From Planctomycetaceae bacterium (lineage in GTDB: Bacteria; Planctomycetota; Phycisphaerae; SM23-33), in NCBI GenBank assembly GCA_039680605.1, contig JBDKTA010000041.1:1-64000 (forward strand): a stretch of DNA of 64,000 nucleotides. The letters run 5' to 3'. Shown in pieces: positions 34,191 through 43,368 of this stretch. The notes under the pieces are model-generated. The model ran no database searches and was not told where the DNA came from. It saw only the letters and a list, made by a program, of their open reading frames with translations. Each line of letters starts with the position of its first letter. Position 1 is the first letter of the stretch. The position numbers and the translations under genes are program-made.

Positions 34191-36218
34191 TTGGCCACGC
34201 GAGGAATGCTTGGGTTATTCGGGCGCAGCCGCAAGAGGGCGCCCGCGCCTGCGGCTGCAACCGCTCTGGGCAAGATCCTGATCGTCGGTAGCCCTAACGT
34301 GGGCAAGAGCGCCCTGTTCAACCGCCTCACGGGTCAGTACGTGACGGTCTCGAATTATCCCGGAACGACGGTGGAGATCTGCCGCGGTCGTTCGAGCATT
34401 CTTCAGCGGCACTTCGAGGTCATCGACACGCCGGGCATCTATTCGCTCTGCCCGATCACCGACGAGGAGCGCGTCGCCTGCCGGCTGGTGCTGACGGAGC
34501 AGGCCCATGCCGTCGTCCACGTCGTTGACGCCAAGAACATCCGCCGCATGCTCGGCCTGACGCTGCAGTTGATCGAGGCCAACCTGCCGGTCGTGCTGGT
34601 GCTGAACATGGCCGACGAGGCGCGGCAGTTGCGGATCGCCATCGACGCCGACCGCCTCTCGCACATCCTGGGCATCCCGGTTGTTGAGACTATCGCCATC
34701 AGCGGCGACGGCATGGGTGAGCTGGCGCAGGCCATCGAGTCGCTGGCCCAGACCCGCCGCGACGCCCCCTCGGCCGTGCCGGTCGATTACGGCCCGGCGC
34801 TGGAACGGGCCGTCGGCACGGTGGCCCCGACGCTGGGCGACGACCACGGCGTGTCGCGCCGCACGCGGGCGCTGCTGTTGTTGCAGGAAGACCCCGCCGA
34901 GGCGTCACGCGTTCTGGGGCGACGCCTGCCCGAGCATACCGACGCCGTCCTGCACGCCCTGCACAGCGCCAGGGCCTTGTTGAAGCATTCGCCGCACTAC
35001 TATGCCACGCTGGCCCTTCGCGGCCGCACCGACAGCATCCTCGACGAGGCGGTCTGTTTTCCGCCCAAGGGTCACCGTCCGCTGCGCGAGACGATCAGCC
35101 GCCTGTGCATGCATCCGCTGACGGGCTTGCCGCTGCTGGCGGCGGTGCTGTATTTCGGTCTGTACGTGTTTGTGGGCAAGTTCGGCGCCGGCACGATGGT
35201 GGACTTCATTCAGAGCACGATCTTCGACCAGTACATCACGCCCCACGTTGAGAATGCCATCAACGCGATGCTTCCCTGGCAGGTCTGGCGCGACTTGTTC
35301 GTGGGCGACTACGGCATCGTCACGCTGGGCATCCGCTACGCGGTGGCCATCGTGCTGCCGATCGTCGCGACGTTCTTCATCGCCTTCTCGATCCTCGAAG
35401 ACAGCGGCTATCTGCCGCGCCTGGCGATGCTGATCGACCGCGTGTTCAAGAAGATCGGCCTCAACGGCCGGGCCGTCATCCCGATCGTCCTGGGCTTCGG
35501 ATGCGACACGATGGCCACCATGGTCACGCGCACGCTCGAGACCCGGCGCGAGAAGCTCATCGCCTCGCTGCTGCTGGCGTTGGCGATTCCGTGCTCGGCC
35601 CAACTGGGCGTGATCCTCATGCTCCTGAAAGACACGCCGGCGGGCCTGGCCATGTGGGCGGCGTTCATCGCCGGAACGTTCCTGCTGGCCGGGCTGCTCG
35701 GGGCGCGCCTGCTGCCCGGGCCTCGCCCGAGCTTCTACATGGAACTGCCCCCCCTGCGCCTTCCGCGCGTCGGCAACGTGCTGGTCAAAACCTACTCGCG
35801 CATGGTCTGGTACTTCAAGGAAGTGCTGCCCCTGTTCGTGCTGGCCAGCGTGCTGATCTGGCTGGGGCAGCTCACCGGGATCTTCGAGGTGGCTGTCGAT
35901 ATCCTCAAGCCCCTCGTCCGCGCCATCGGGCTGCCTGACGGGTCGGCCACCGCGTTCCTGTTCGGATTCTTCCGCCGCGATTACGGCGCCGCCGGGTTGA
36001 CCGACGTCAACATCGTCGGCACGCTCACGAACAACCAGCGCGTCGTCGCCGCCATCACCATGACGCTCTTCCTGCCCTGCATCGCCCAATTGCTGATCCT
36101 CAAGAAGGAGCAGGGCTTCAAGATGATGCTCGCCACCGCGGCGGCGGTCTGCGTGATCGCCTTGGCCGCTGGATGGTCGGCCAACGCTTTGTTGAATATC
36201 TTCCAGGTGACACTGTGA
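34191..36218 (+). CDS. feoB: ferrous iron transport protein FeoB
   Basis: This 675-residue protein has an N-terminal G domain with G1 GSPNVGKSALFN (residues 33-44), G3 DTPG and G4 NMAD, followed by a helical domain and the membrane part with two Gate segments (for example VLGFGCDTMATMVTRTLE and LALAIPCSAQLGV). It imports Fe(II) across the inner membrane. The start is a TTG at 34191 with TGGAG about 7 nt upstream; no ATG in frame gives a full G domain with a better site. The stop overlaps the GTG of the next small gene, so the two are translationally coupled. The operator just upstream suggests iron or manganese control. Confidence 0.95.
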   Translation: MATRGMLGLFGRSRKRAPAPAAATALGKILIVGSPNVGKSALFNRLTGQYVTVSNYPGTTVEICRGRSSILQRHFEVIDTPGIYSLCPITDEERVACRLVLTEQAHAVVHVVDAKNIRRMLGLTLQLIEANLPVVLVLNMADEARQLRIAIDADRLSHILGIPVVETIAISGDGMGELAQAIESLAQTRRDAPSAVPVDYGPALERAVGTVAPTLGDDHGVSRRTRALLLLQEDPAEASRVLGRRLPEHTDAVLHALHSARALLKHSPHYYATLALRGRTDSILDEAVCFPPKGHRPLRETISRLCMHPLTGLPLLAAVLYFGLYVFVGKFGAGTMVDFIQSTIFDQYITPHVENAINAMLPWQVWRDLFVGDYGIVTLGIRYAVAIVLPIVATFFIAFSILEDSGYLPRLAMLIDRVFKKIGLNGRAVIPIVLGFGCDTMATMVTRTLETRREKLIASLLLALAIPCSAQLGVILMLLKDTPAGLAMWAAFIAGTFLLAGLLGARLLPGPRPSFYMELPPLRLPRVGNVLVKTYSRMVWYFKEVLPLFVLASVLIWLGQLTGIFEVAVDILKPLVRAIGLPDGSATAFLFGFFRRDYGAAGLTDVNIVGTLTNNQRVVAAITMTLFLPCIAQLLILKKEQGFKMMLATAAAVCVIALAAGWSANALLNIFQVTL

Positions 36219-36388
36219 TCTGCTCGTTCTGCGGCAAGGAGTTTGACGAGGCCGCCGCCCGCAAGTCCTGCGGCGGCTGCAGCCTGATGGGCGGCTGCCG
36301 GAAGCTCAAGTGCCCGCACTGCGATTACGAGATGCCCGAGGAACCGCGCCTGGTAAAATGGCTGCGGAAACTATGGAAGAAGCGGTAG
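36215..36388 (+). CDS. small Cys-rich Feo-associated protein
   Basis: This 57-residue protein starts at a GTG that overlaps the feoB stop (GTGA). It has CSFCG, then CGGCSLMGGC and CPHCDYEMPEEP, giving seven cysteines that can hold zinc or an iron-sulfur centre, and a basic tail (WLRKLWKKR). Small proteins of this look are often found next to feoB in anaerobes and are thought to be helpers or sensors of Feo, replacing FeoC. That role is inference. The coding overlap strongly supports that it is real despite its size. Confidence 0.8.
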   Translation: MICSFCGKEFDEAAARKSCGGCSLMGGCRKLKCPHCDYEMPEEPRLVKWLRKLWKKR

Positions 36389-36412
36389 CTTTGTGGCATG
36401 GCCGTCTCGGCC

Positions 36413-36575
36413 ATGCGCTGGCGGGCGTCTCGCCCGCCAGCGGCAAAAGCATGGGCCACACCGGTGCCACGCACAACTTTCGTTGTGCGTGTCCCTGACC
36501 TCAGGGTCGGGGAGCATGGGCGAGACGCCCATGCCACACAGCAAGAGCATGGGCGAGACGCCCATGCCACACGAG
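36413..36575. repeat. palindromic repeats between the Feo and DtxR genes
   Basis: Contains GGCGGGCGTCTCGCCCGCC near 36420, ACAACTTTCGTTGT near 36472 and two tandem 33-nt units (36513 and 36546) built on GCATGGGCGAGACGCCCATG. The block lies between the small Feo gene and the regulator gene. It is not a CRISPR array. Confidence 0.85.
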
Positions 36576-36582
36576 AAACGCC

Positions 36583-37248
36583 ATGACCACGCCGTCCGTT
36601 GAAGAATTGATGGAAAGCCTCTACGAGTGGCAGTTCGAGAAGGATGAATATCCTTCGCAGGCCCTCATCGCCCCCGCGCTGGCCGATGCGACCGCCGCGG
36701 GATACGTCGTCTGCGCCGACGGGCAGTGCCGCCTGACCGAAACCGGCGAGGCCGCCGGACGCGACGTCGTCCGCCGCCACCGCTTGGCCGAGTGCCTGCT
36801 GCGCAACGTGCTGGCCAGCCCCGACGTCGACGCCGACGCCTGCCGGTTCGAGCACCTGCTGCTCAACGGTCTCGACGACCGCATCTGTGCCCTGCTCGGC
36901 CATCCGCGAACCTGCCCGCACGGAAAGCCCATTCCCCAGGGCGCCTGCTGCCGGGCGGCCGCCGAGGAAACCTTCGCCGAAGTCCGCGCCCTCTGCGACG
37001 GACGCCCCGGCGAGAGCGGAACCGTCGCCTACCTCACCACGCGAGACGACCGCCAGGTGCAGAAACTCATGGCCATGGGCGTCCTGCCCGGCGCCGACGT
37101 GCACCTCATCCGTCGCTTCCCCTCCTACGTCTTCCAGGTCGGATACAGCCAGTTCACCGTCGACCACGAACTGGCCCAGATCATCTACGTGCATTGGACG
37201 CCCCCCGCGCCCCAGCGCCGCAGACGCCGGCGCTGGTGGGGGTGGTGA
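36583..37248 (+). CDS. DtxR-type metal-dependent regulator with FeoA domain
   Basis: This 221-residue protein has an N-terminal winged helix (SVEELMESLYEWQFEKDEYP, then LTETGEAAGRDVVRRHRLAE), a dimer and metal-binding domain of DtxR/MntR type (ECLLRNVL, RFEHLL, CPHGKPIP with Cys and His ligands), and a C-terminal FeoA/SH3-like domain (QKLMAMGVLPGADVHLIRRF). It likely represses feoB and perhaps mntH when iron or manganese is plentiful. The FeoA domain in the regulator may also replace the separate FeoA protein, which is missing from the locus. The basic tail RRRRRRWWGW is odd. Start at ATG 36583. Confidence 0.88.
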   Translation: MTTPSVEELMESLYEWQFEKDEYPSQALIAPALADATAAGYVVCADGQCRLTETGEAAGRDVVRRHRLAECLLRNVLASPDVDADACRFEHLLLNGLDDRICALLGHPRTCPHGKPIPQGACCRAAAEETFAEVRALCDGRPGESGTVAYLTTRDDRQVQKLMAMGVLPGADVHLIRRFPSYVFQVGYSQFTVDHELAQIIYVHWTPPAPQRRRRRRWWGW

Positions 37249-37338
37249 AGAGCATTTCCAATTTGCGATTGGCAATTTCCAATTGAACAACAAAACGCTC
37301 CCGCGTTCGTTAGCGGCGGGGCTTGAAATGCTTGCGGG

Positions 37339-39255
37339 TCAGCGAACCGCAAATATCGGCACATCCACCCCATGCCGCACGGCGGAGATGGTCGATCCAT
37401 GCATCACGTCGCCCAGGCCCTTGTGGCCGTGCGTGCCCATGATCAGCAGATCGACGCCTTCGCGCCGCGCGAGCATGATGAGCTGCTTGGGCACGTCGCC
37501 GTAGCCCAGCACTGAGCGTACGACCACGCCCGAGGCGGTGAGTTCCTGGCCCAGCTTTGCCGCCAGCGTGGCCAGATAGGTTTCATCCTGGCGGCTCTCC
37601 ATATCGCCGGTCTGTGGCCCGTACCACTGCCCGCCGACGCCCTCGACGACGTGCATGAGGACCAACTCGGACTGCTGGGCCTTGGCCAGCCCCACCGCCT
37701 GGGCGATCACCGCGGCGTCGTGTGCCTTGGCCTCCAGCGCCACGCCGATGCGGCGGAAGCGCCGATCGAGCACCGACGCCGCGTCGAGCACCTCCTGCGC
37801 CGACACGGGCTTGGCGGCCCGGGGCTCTGGCGTCTCGGGGCGGAAGATCATCCACGCCAGCAATCCCGCCAGCGACAGTGCTACCGCGCCTCCGACCGCG
37901 ACGAAGATCCCTCCGGCCAAACCTGCCGACAGGATCTGCCCGTAGAGCTGCTGTCCGATCAGTTGCACGTTGAGAACGAGGATGATGGTCGTGACCAGCC
38001 AAGCCGCGCTCTTGAGCCACAGACCGCTGGCGAAGGGGCCCATCTTGCGGCGGCTGGACGTGAAGCGCACCAGCGGCACGACGGCGAAGGGCAACTGCAG
38101 GCTCAGTACCACCTGGCTGAAGATCAGCAGCGAGTAGATGCCGCGCTCGCCCGAGATCATCACGACAATGACGGCAGGTACGATCGCCAGGGCGCGGGTG
38201 ACCAGTCGCCGCAGCCAGGGGCGGATGCGGATGCTCAGGAAGCCCTCCATCGTGATCTGCCCGGCCAGAGTTCCGGTCATGGTCGAGCTCTGCCCTGCCG
38301 CCAGCAGCGCCAGGGCGAATGCCACCGGCGCCACGCGGCTGCCCAGCAGCTTCTCCAGCAGTCTGTGTGCCTGGTCCAGTTCCTCGACGCTCTGGCCGCG
38401 CGTGTGAAAGACGGCCGCCGCGACGATCAGGATCGCCGCGTTGATCAGGAAAGCCCCGTTCATGGCGAACAGCGAGTCGATGAGGTTGTACCGGCAGGCC
38501 TGAACGACACTGGCGACGCTGTGACGCACATCACGGCTCTGCACCAGTGCAGAATGCAGGTACAGGTTGTGCGGCATGACGGTGGCGCCGAGGATTCCGA
38601 TGGCGATATAAAGCCCCGGACCCGATAAGGACTGCCGTGTCGGGAGCAAACCGCCAACCACGCCGCCGGTCCCAAGCCACTGCGGATGGCTGAGGAAGAC
38701 CTCGACGATGAAGCAGATGCCGATGATCGAGATCAGGGCGACGATGAGGGCTTCCATCTTGCGGATGCCGCCGCGCTGGATCGCCAGCAGCACCAGCACG
38801 TCCAGCCCCGTAACCAGCACCGCCAGTTGTATCGGAATGGACCCGCCCGACAGCAGCGTGATGCCCACCGCCGACCCCAGCAGTTCGGCCAGGTCGCAGG
38901 CGATGATGGCGATCTCGCACAGGAAGAACAGCAGGTAACGCACTGCCGGGCGGTACTCGTCGCGGCAGGCCTGCGCCAGGTCCCGACCCGTCACCAGGCC
39001 CAGGCGCGCCGAGAGCGTCTGGAGCAGCACCGCCATCGCGTTGCTCATCAGCAACACCCACAGCAGCGTGTAACCCAAATTCGACCCGCCCGCCAGATCG
39101 GTCGCCCAGTTGCCCGGGTCCATGTACCCCACCGCCACCATGTACGCCGGTCCGGCAAAGGCCAGCAGCCGCCGCAGCCAGCCCTTCTGCGGGATGACCA
39201 CCGTTCGGTTGGTGTCCTGCATCGATGCCTGTGGGATTCTCGGCTGGTCGTTCAA
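37339..39255 (-). CDS. mntH: NRAMP metal transporter fused to a universal stress (USP) domain
   Basis: This 638-residue protein joins an NRAMP H+/Mn2+/Fe2+ symporter (residues about 25-450) to a C-terminal USP domain (about 485-638). The transporter has VGYMDPGNWATD (DPGN metal site) and GATVMPHNLYLH (MPH metal site), plus 10-11 hydrophobic segments. The USP part ends with the ATP-binding signature GTHGHKGLGDVMHGST. The USP may sense energy state or help regulate transport; that is inference. It is convergent with the DtxR-FeoA gene. The first ATG at 39255 is used; M12 at 39222 is an alternative. Confidence 0.92.
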   Translation of the reverse strand: MNDQPRIPQASMQDTNRTVVIPQKGWLRRLLAFAGPAYMVAVGYMDPGNWATDLAGGSNLGYTLLWVLLMSNAMAVLLQTLSARLGLVTGRDLAQACRDEYRPAVRYLLFFLCEIAIIACDLAELLGSAVGITLLSGGSIPIQLAVLVTGLDVLVLLAIQRGGIRKMEALIVALISIIGICFIVEVFLSHPQWLGTGGVVGGLLPTRQSLSGPGLYIAIGILGATVMPHNLYLHSALVQSRDVRHSVASVVQACRYNLIDSLFAMNGAFLINAAILIVAAAVFHTRGQSVEELDQAHRLLEKLLGSRVAPVAFALALLAAGQSSTMTGTLAGQITMEGFLSIRIRPWLRRLVTRALAIVPAVIVVMISGERGIYSLLIFSQVVLSLQLPFAVVPLVRFTSSRRKMGPFASGLWLKSAAWLVTTIILVLNVQLIGQQLYGQILSAGLAGGIFVAVGGAVALSLAGLLAWMIFRPETPEPRAAKPVSAQEVLDAASVLDRRFRRIGVALEAKAHDAAVIAQAVGLAKAQQSELVLMHVVEGVGGQWYGPQTGDMESRQDETYLATLAAKLGQELTASGVVVRSVLGYGDVPKQLIMLARREGVDLLIMGTHGHKGLGDVMHGSTISAVRHGVDVPIFAVR

Positions 39256-39374
39256 GGCGATTGTTCTCTTATATCGATGCGAAACACTAGCCAGGGATAA
39301 TCGACGTTTCCAATTTTCACGGGCGCATTTGCGATCACGGCGTCAGAACATCTTCCCCCGCGGCCGGCGGAGCG

Positions 39375-39380
39375 TATAAT
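39375..39380 (+). promoter_or_regulatory. -10 box of the GH172 gene
   Basis: A perfect TATAAT 29 nt upstream of the GH172 start. I see no good -35 box at the right distance. Confidence 0.4.
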
Positions 39381-39409
39381 GTCGCCCGTCTTCTATGAAA
39401 GGAAAGACC

Positions 39410-40582
39410 ATGTTCGATGACTTGACGCGCATCCGCCGCGGGCACCGCTCGCTCCGCTGTTCAAGCTGGGACCGCGAAGGACGCAACAGCGACTGGTTCG
39501 TCGCCAAACCCGGCGAGACGGTCGTGATGGCCGACATCGCCGGACCGGGCAAGATCACCCACATCTGGACCGCCCAGCACGCGCGCCTGCGCGAGGTGCT
39601 CATCAAGATCACCTGGGACGACGCGGCCGCCCCGAGCGTCATCGCTCCCATCGGCGACTTCTTCTGCATGGGCCACGGCCTCGTGAACGACTTCGACTCG
39701 GCGTTCTTCTCCTCCTCGACGAACATGCCGTACCAGTTCAACGGCAGCACGGCGTTCAACTGCTACATCCCCATGCCCTTTGCCAAGCGGGCGAAGATCG
39801 AGCTGGTCAACGAGAGCCAGCAGGACCACTGGTTCTGGTTCTACGTCGACTACGAGACCGTGCCCGAGATGCCCGAGGACACAGGCTACTTCCACGCCGA
39901 GTTCCGCCGGGCGTATCCCTTCGGCGGATGGGGGCCGGAGGTCGGCGTCAACACCGCCGAGGCCAACATCGTCAACGTCGAGCGCGAGGCCTGGGACAAC
40001 AACTACGTCATCCTCGAGACCAAGGGCTGCGGGCAGTACATCGGCTGCAACCTCAGCGTCACCAACTTCAGCGGCACGTGGTGGGGCGAGGGCGACGACA
40101 TGATCTGGGTCGACGGCTACAAGTGGCCGCCGGACCTGCACGGCACCGGCAGCGAAGACTACCTCTCGCACGCCTGGGGCATGCAGGACACGCGGTACTG
40201 GCGCTGCGGCTCGACGATCTGGGAGCACGACCGGCGCACCGGCACCAACACCGACTGGCGGGCCCAGGGCGGCTACCAGACCAGCTACGTGTTCCACGTG
40301 GAAAACCCGATCCGCTTCGAGAAGGAGATCAAGGCCACCATCGAGGTCGGCCACGGCAACCACCTCGCCAGCGACGTCTGCTCGGTGGCGTACTGGTACG
40401 CCGCCAAGCCCACCCGCGCCAAGACTCCGCCGCCGGTAGCCAAGCGCATGCCCGTCAAGCGAGACACGGCCGGCAACTGGATCATCGACAAGAAAGCCCA
40501 ATGCCCCGGCAAGGGTGTCAAACTCAACGCCGAGATGAAGGCGATGAAGAAGAAGTGGGCAGACCGGTTCAAGAAGAAGTAA
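39410..40582 (+). CDS. GH172 / DUF2961 glycoside hydrolase
   Basis: This 390-residue protein is of the DUF2961 (GH172) family, whose characterised members act on fructose or arabinofuranose linkages. The family blocks MFDDLTRIRRGHRS at the start, GPGKITHIWTA near residue 45 and HGTGSEDYLSHAWG near 245 are present. I chose the ATG at 39410, because AAAGGAAAG just ahead of it is a proper ribosome site; an ATG at 39395 would overlap that site. A Lys-rich tail ends the protein. It lies beside the GH95-like and Lpl-type ABC genes, so it may belong to the same sugar uptake unit. No signal peptide is seen. Confidence 0.85.
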   Translation: MFDDLTRIRRGHRSLRCSSWDREGRNSDWFVAKPGETVVMADIAGPGKITHIWTAQHARLREVLIKITWDDAAAPSVIAPIGDFFCMGHGLVNDFDSAFFSSSTNMPYQFNGSTAFNCYIPMPFAKRAKIELVNESQQDHWFWFYVDYETVPEMPEDTGYFHAEFRRAYPFGGWGPEVGVNTAEANIVNVEREAWDNNYVILETKGCGQYIGCNLSVTNFSGTWWGEGDDMIWVDGYKWPPDLHGTGSEDYLSHAWGMQDTRYWRCGSTIWEHDRRTGTNTDWRAQGGYQTSYVFHVENPIRFEKEIKATIEVGHGNHLASDVCSVAYWYAAKPTRAKTPPPVAKRMPVKRDTAGNWIIDKKAQCPGKGVKLNAEMKAMKKKWADRFKKK

Positions 40583-40915
40583 GGGAGTATGCCACACAGA
40601 GCCGCAGAGAAAAACGAGAAAAGCAACTGGACTTAGGAAGCTTTTGCTGCCCCCGTTTTCTCTGCGTCTCTGTGTCGCAAGATCTTCGCCTGCCGAAAGC
40701 GGTACGGCCCATACCACAATTCCACTTCCTTGCACTTTGTTGTACTTTTCACAGCGATCTGCAGGGAAGCCCATCCATCCGCCCGCTCTTCAAGGCACTA
40801 AAGTTAGTGATCTCAGTCATAAATGATTATTTGGTAATGACTTATGTCTTAATTCAACACGGGCTCAGGTATAACATTCTGCGAATAAATCAGTTACATC
40901 GCAAAGCCTTATCGC
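40583..40915. other. intergenic region with repeats
   Basis: This 333-nt gap carries an inverted CACAGAG / CTCTGTG pair (40591-40675), then repeat I copy 1 (40694-40770), then about 120 nt of AT-rich DNA up to the stop of the GH95-like gene. I see no gene here. Confidence 0.6.
40694..40770. repeat. 77-nt dispersed repeat I, copy 1 (no insert)
   Basis: Reads GAAAGCGGTACGGCCCATAC, then TTCCACTTCCTTGCACTTTG and TTGTACTTTTCACAGC. Copies at 63526-63632 and 63677-63752. This copy is the empty form of the site that holds element D at 63575-63604. Confidence 0.85.
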
Positions 40916-43216
40916 TCAGCACTTCAGACCGTAATAGTTGCATTCCTGCGGCGGCAGGGGGAGTGGGTGGATCGTGAGGGGGCCGGCGTAGTCGGCGGCT
41001 GTCAGCACCGCCTCGGCGCCTTTTGGCAGATCAAGCGTGATGACGCCGTCGGCGGCTGGGGCGATGGGCGTGGGGCCGGCGGGGGTTTGCAGCGTGGGCT
41101 TGACGAGGTCGGTTTTCACGCGGCAGGGTTCGCCGGCGAGGCTCTTGATGCGGACGAACCGCGTCTGCCCGCCGCTGCGTACGGCGCTGACGAGGAACGC
41201 GCCTTCGGCCAGCAGGTCGTGGAAGGCGGCGTCGGCCCACTGCGGCGGCACGGCCGGGAAGATGCGGATCACATCGTGGCTTTGCAGCAGCATGTCCTGC
41301 ACGCAGCGGGCGGCGGAGGGGGGCGTCTCCATGACCGGACCCCACTCGACGTACATGGTGTTGGGGTTGTCGAATCGCGCGAGGAACTCGCGCAGGCACC
41401 GCAGGGCCGCGGCGCCGTCGCCCAGTGCGGCGAACATCGACGATCCTCCGGTGTAGCTGTAGCCTGCCAGGGCCTCTGACAGCGAGAGCCAGTGGTTGAT
41501 CGACCGCAGTGCCAGCTCGCGGGCGGCCCGGCCGTTAAAGTCCCACGTGCGGAACGGCACCAGCTCCATCAGGTGCGCGTAGTGGCGGTGGGAGACGGCC
41601 AGTGCCACATCCGAGCCGATGCGCAGGCCGGTCTCATCGCACGGCGGGGGCGCCAGTCGCGCGAGGATGTCGCGCCAGCGAGGGATGTCTGCGTCGTCGA
41701 TGCCCAGGCGATCGCACATCCACAGCAGCGCGCGGCAGCCCCATCGGATCATCGCCAGGGCCTCGTTGGCGTCGTCGGCGCCGCCGTATTCGGAGCTGTA
41801 GATTTCCTTCACGTGCAGGCGGCCGTCGTCGCCTTCGATCAGGAAGTGAAAGATGAAGCTGTACGCCCGGCGCGTCAGCTCGAACAGGCCGCCGCGCAAG
41901 ACGCGGTCGTCCATCTCGCGGCGGTAATGCTCCCACCACGTGTGGCAGATCCAGGGCAATTGGTTGAGCCGGGCGCCGCGGCGGCTGGGCCCGCCGTCGA
42001 CGTTGACGCCCTCCCAGTACACGTCGCGGTTGATCATCTCGCTGGTCGTCGTCGGGTTGCCGAAGTACGCCGAGTCGTGCCGCATCTCCGGCGGGGCGTT
42101 GTCGATCAGGTGGCCGTTGGCCAGCTCCTGCCTGAGCAGATCGAACAGCGGTTCGCTCAGCGACGATTGGTTGGCCACCGGGATCGGATAGTGCAGCAAC
42201 TGGACGTTGAGGTTCCACCACGTCGCCGGCCACGGGGTGTCGCATGTGAGCCAGGGCCCGCACGTGTCGACGATCACGCCGCCCCTGCGGGTGGCCGAGG
42301 CCAGCTTGTAGAGCTGGATCCAATAATGGCTCTCGATGCGGCCGTCGGGCACGCTCAGGAAACTGCGCGGGTAGAACTCGTGCCACCAGGTTCGGTGCGT
42401 GCGCTGCAGGGCGTCGGGCCCGGCGGCGGCTGCGCGGTCGACCGCCGCGCATGCCTCGGCCGCTGCACCGCCGGCGAACAGGGCGTAGCCAACGGCGACA
42501 TAGAGGATACGCTTCGCCGGTCCCAGCGACACTTCGCGCCAGGCGGTGGCATAGTCGCCGCCGACGAGCAGGGGCTGAATCCAGACGTGCGTCTCGCCGC
42601 GGGTTTCCAGCCGGCCGTCGGGGTTGGGCACGTAGCCCGGCTCGGGCGCCTTGTGCATGCGAGGGCAGATCGCCCGCGACGGCCGCCACTGCAGGGTTGC
42701 GTCGCGCTGGCCCGGGTCGGCGTCGAGCTCGATCGCCACGATCTGGGCGGCATCGCCGCTTTGCACCCACGAGCGCCAGCGGATCTCGCCACGGTCGCTG
42801 CCGATGACGCCGCAGGCATGGGCGTTCCAGAGGTCCAGCCGCATCGTGCCGCCGGCGCTCTGGCCGACGGGACACAGCTCGAATCGCCCGATCGGCAGGC
42901 GGTAGTGATCGAAGATCGACCACTCGCTGGCCTGATAGTCACGGTCGCGGTTGTCGTAGACGTCGCTGCGGCCGATCGTCCAGCCCAGCACGTCGGCGGG
43001 CGGGTCGGCTTCGCCACAGCCGCGGTAGATCATGGCCCCCAGACGCCCGTTGCCGACAAAGGCCCCTTGCGTCCAGAGGTCCGGCAGGCGCTGCCAGACC
43101 AGATCGTGGCGCCCCAGAAACGCCGCCCAGTCCACCGAACATGAGCATGAGAGATTGGCAAACCGCTCGGCGCATTCCCCCCCGACGCCTTTTGAGGAAT
43201 CGTATTCTGTTGGCAT
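40916..43216 (-). CDS. GH95-like glycoside hydrolase
   Basis: This 766-residue protein looks like a member of the GH95 alpha-fucosidase-type clan. It has DLWTQGAFVGNGRLGAMIY at the N-terminus (typical PxGNGRLGAMV block), TWWNLNVQLLHYPIPVANQ in the (alpha/alpha)6 barrel, and AVSHRHYAHLMELVPF near the C-terminal side, matching the HRH-x-SHL motif. There is no signal peptide at the chosen ATG (43216), which has AAGAGGTG as ribosome site. The substrate could be fucoside or galactoside. Its start faces the divergent ABC gene set with about 150 nt between, suggesting shared control. Confidence 0.75.
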   Translation of the reverse strand: MPTEYDSSKGVGGECAERFANLSCSCSVDWAAFLGRHDLVWQRLPDLWTQGAFVGNGRLGAMIYRGCGEADPPADVLGWTIGRSDVYDNRDRDYQASEWSIFDHYRLPIGRFELCPVGQSAGGTMRLDLWNAHACGVIGSDRGEIRWRSWVQSGDAAQIVAIELDADPGQRDATLQWRPSRAICPRMHKAPEPGYVPNPDGRLETRGETHVWIQPLLVGGDYATAWREVSLGPAKRILYVAVGYALFAGGAAAEACAAVDRAAAAGPDALQRTHRTWWHEFYPRSFLSVPDGRIESHYWIQLYKLASATRRGGVIVDTCGPWLTCDTPWPATWWNLNVQLLHYPIPVANQSSLSEPLFDLLRQELANGHLIDNAPPEMRHDSAYFGNPTTTSEMINRDVYWEGVNVDGGPSRRGARLNQLPWICHTWWEHYRREMDDRVLRGGLFELTRRAYSFIFHFLIEGDDGRLHVKEIYSSEYGGADDANEALAMIRWGCRALLWMCDRLGIDDADIPRWRDILARLAPPPCDETGLRIGSDVALAVSHRHYAHLMELVPFRTWDFNGRAARELALRSINHWLSLSEALAGYSYTGGSSMFAALGDGAAALRCLREFLARFDNPNTMYVEWGPVMETPPSAARCVQDMLLQSHDVIRIFPAVPPQWADAAFHDLLAEGAFLVSAVRSGGQTRFVRIKSLAGEPCRVKTDLVKPTLQTPAGPTPIAPAADGVITLDLPKGAEAVLTAADYAGPLTIHPLPLPPQECNYYGLKC

Positions 43217-43368
43217 GCCACTGCACCTCTTGACGATAGGCGGTCTGCAGGTCCTTTGCGCTGTCCCGTTCACAGGCGGTCACAGTCTGGAGACATTAAC
43301 AGACTTTCTCCGTCAGCAATAGCAATTCACCCTTGCGGCTTCGGCGGCCGCGAAGCGACAATGGTCGC

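Noticed and set aside
36513-36575. Two tandem 33-nt palindromic units that might be a CRISPR array
   Set aside because: There are only two units, no unique spacers of normal length, and no cas genes.
40800-40915. AT-rich stretch as a horizontally acquired gene
   Set aside because: No open frame with a ribosome site; it reads as non-coding DNA next to repeat I.
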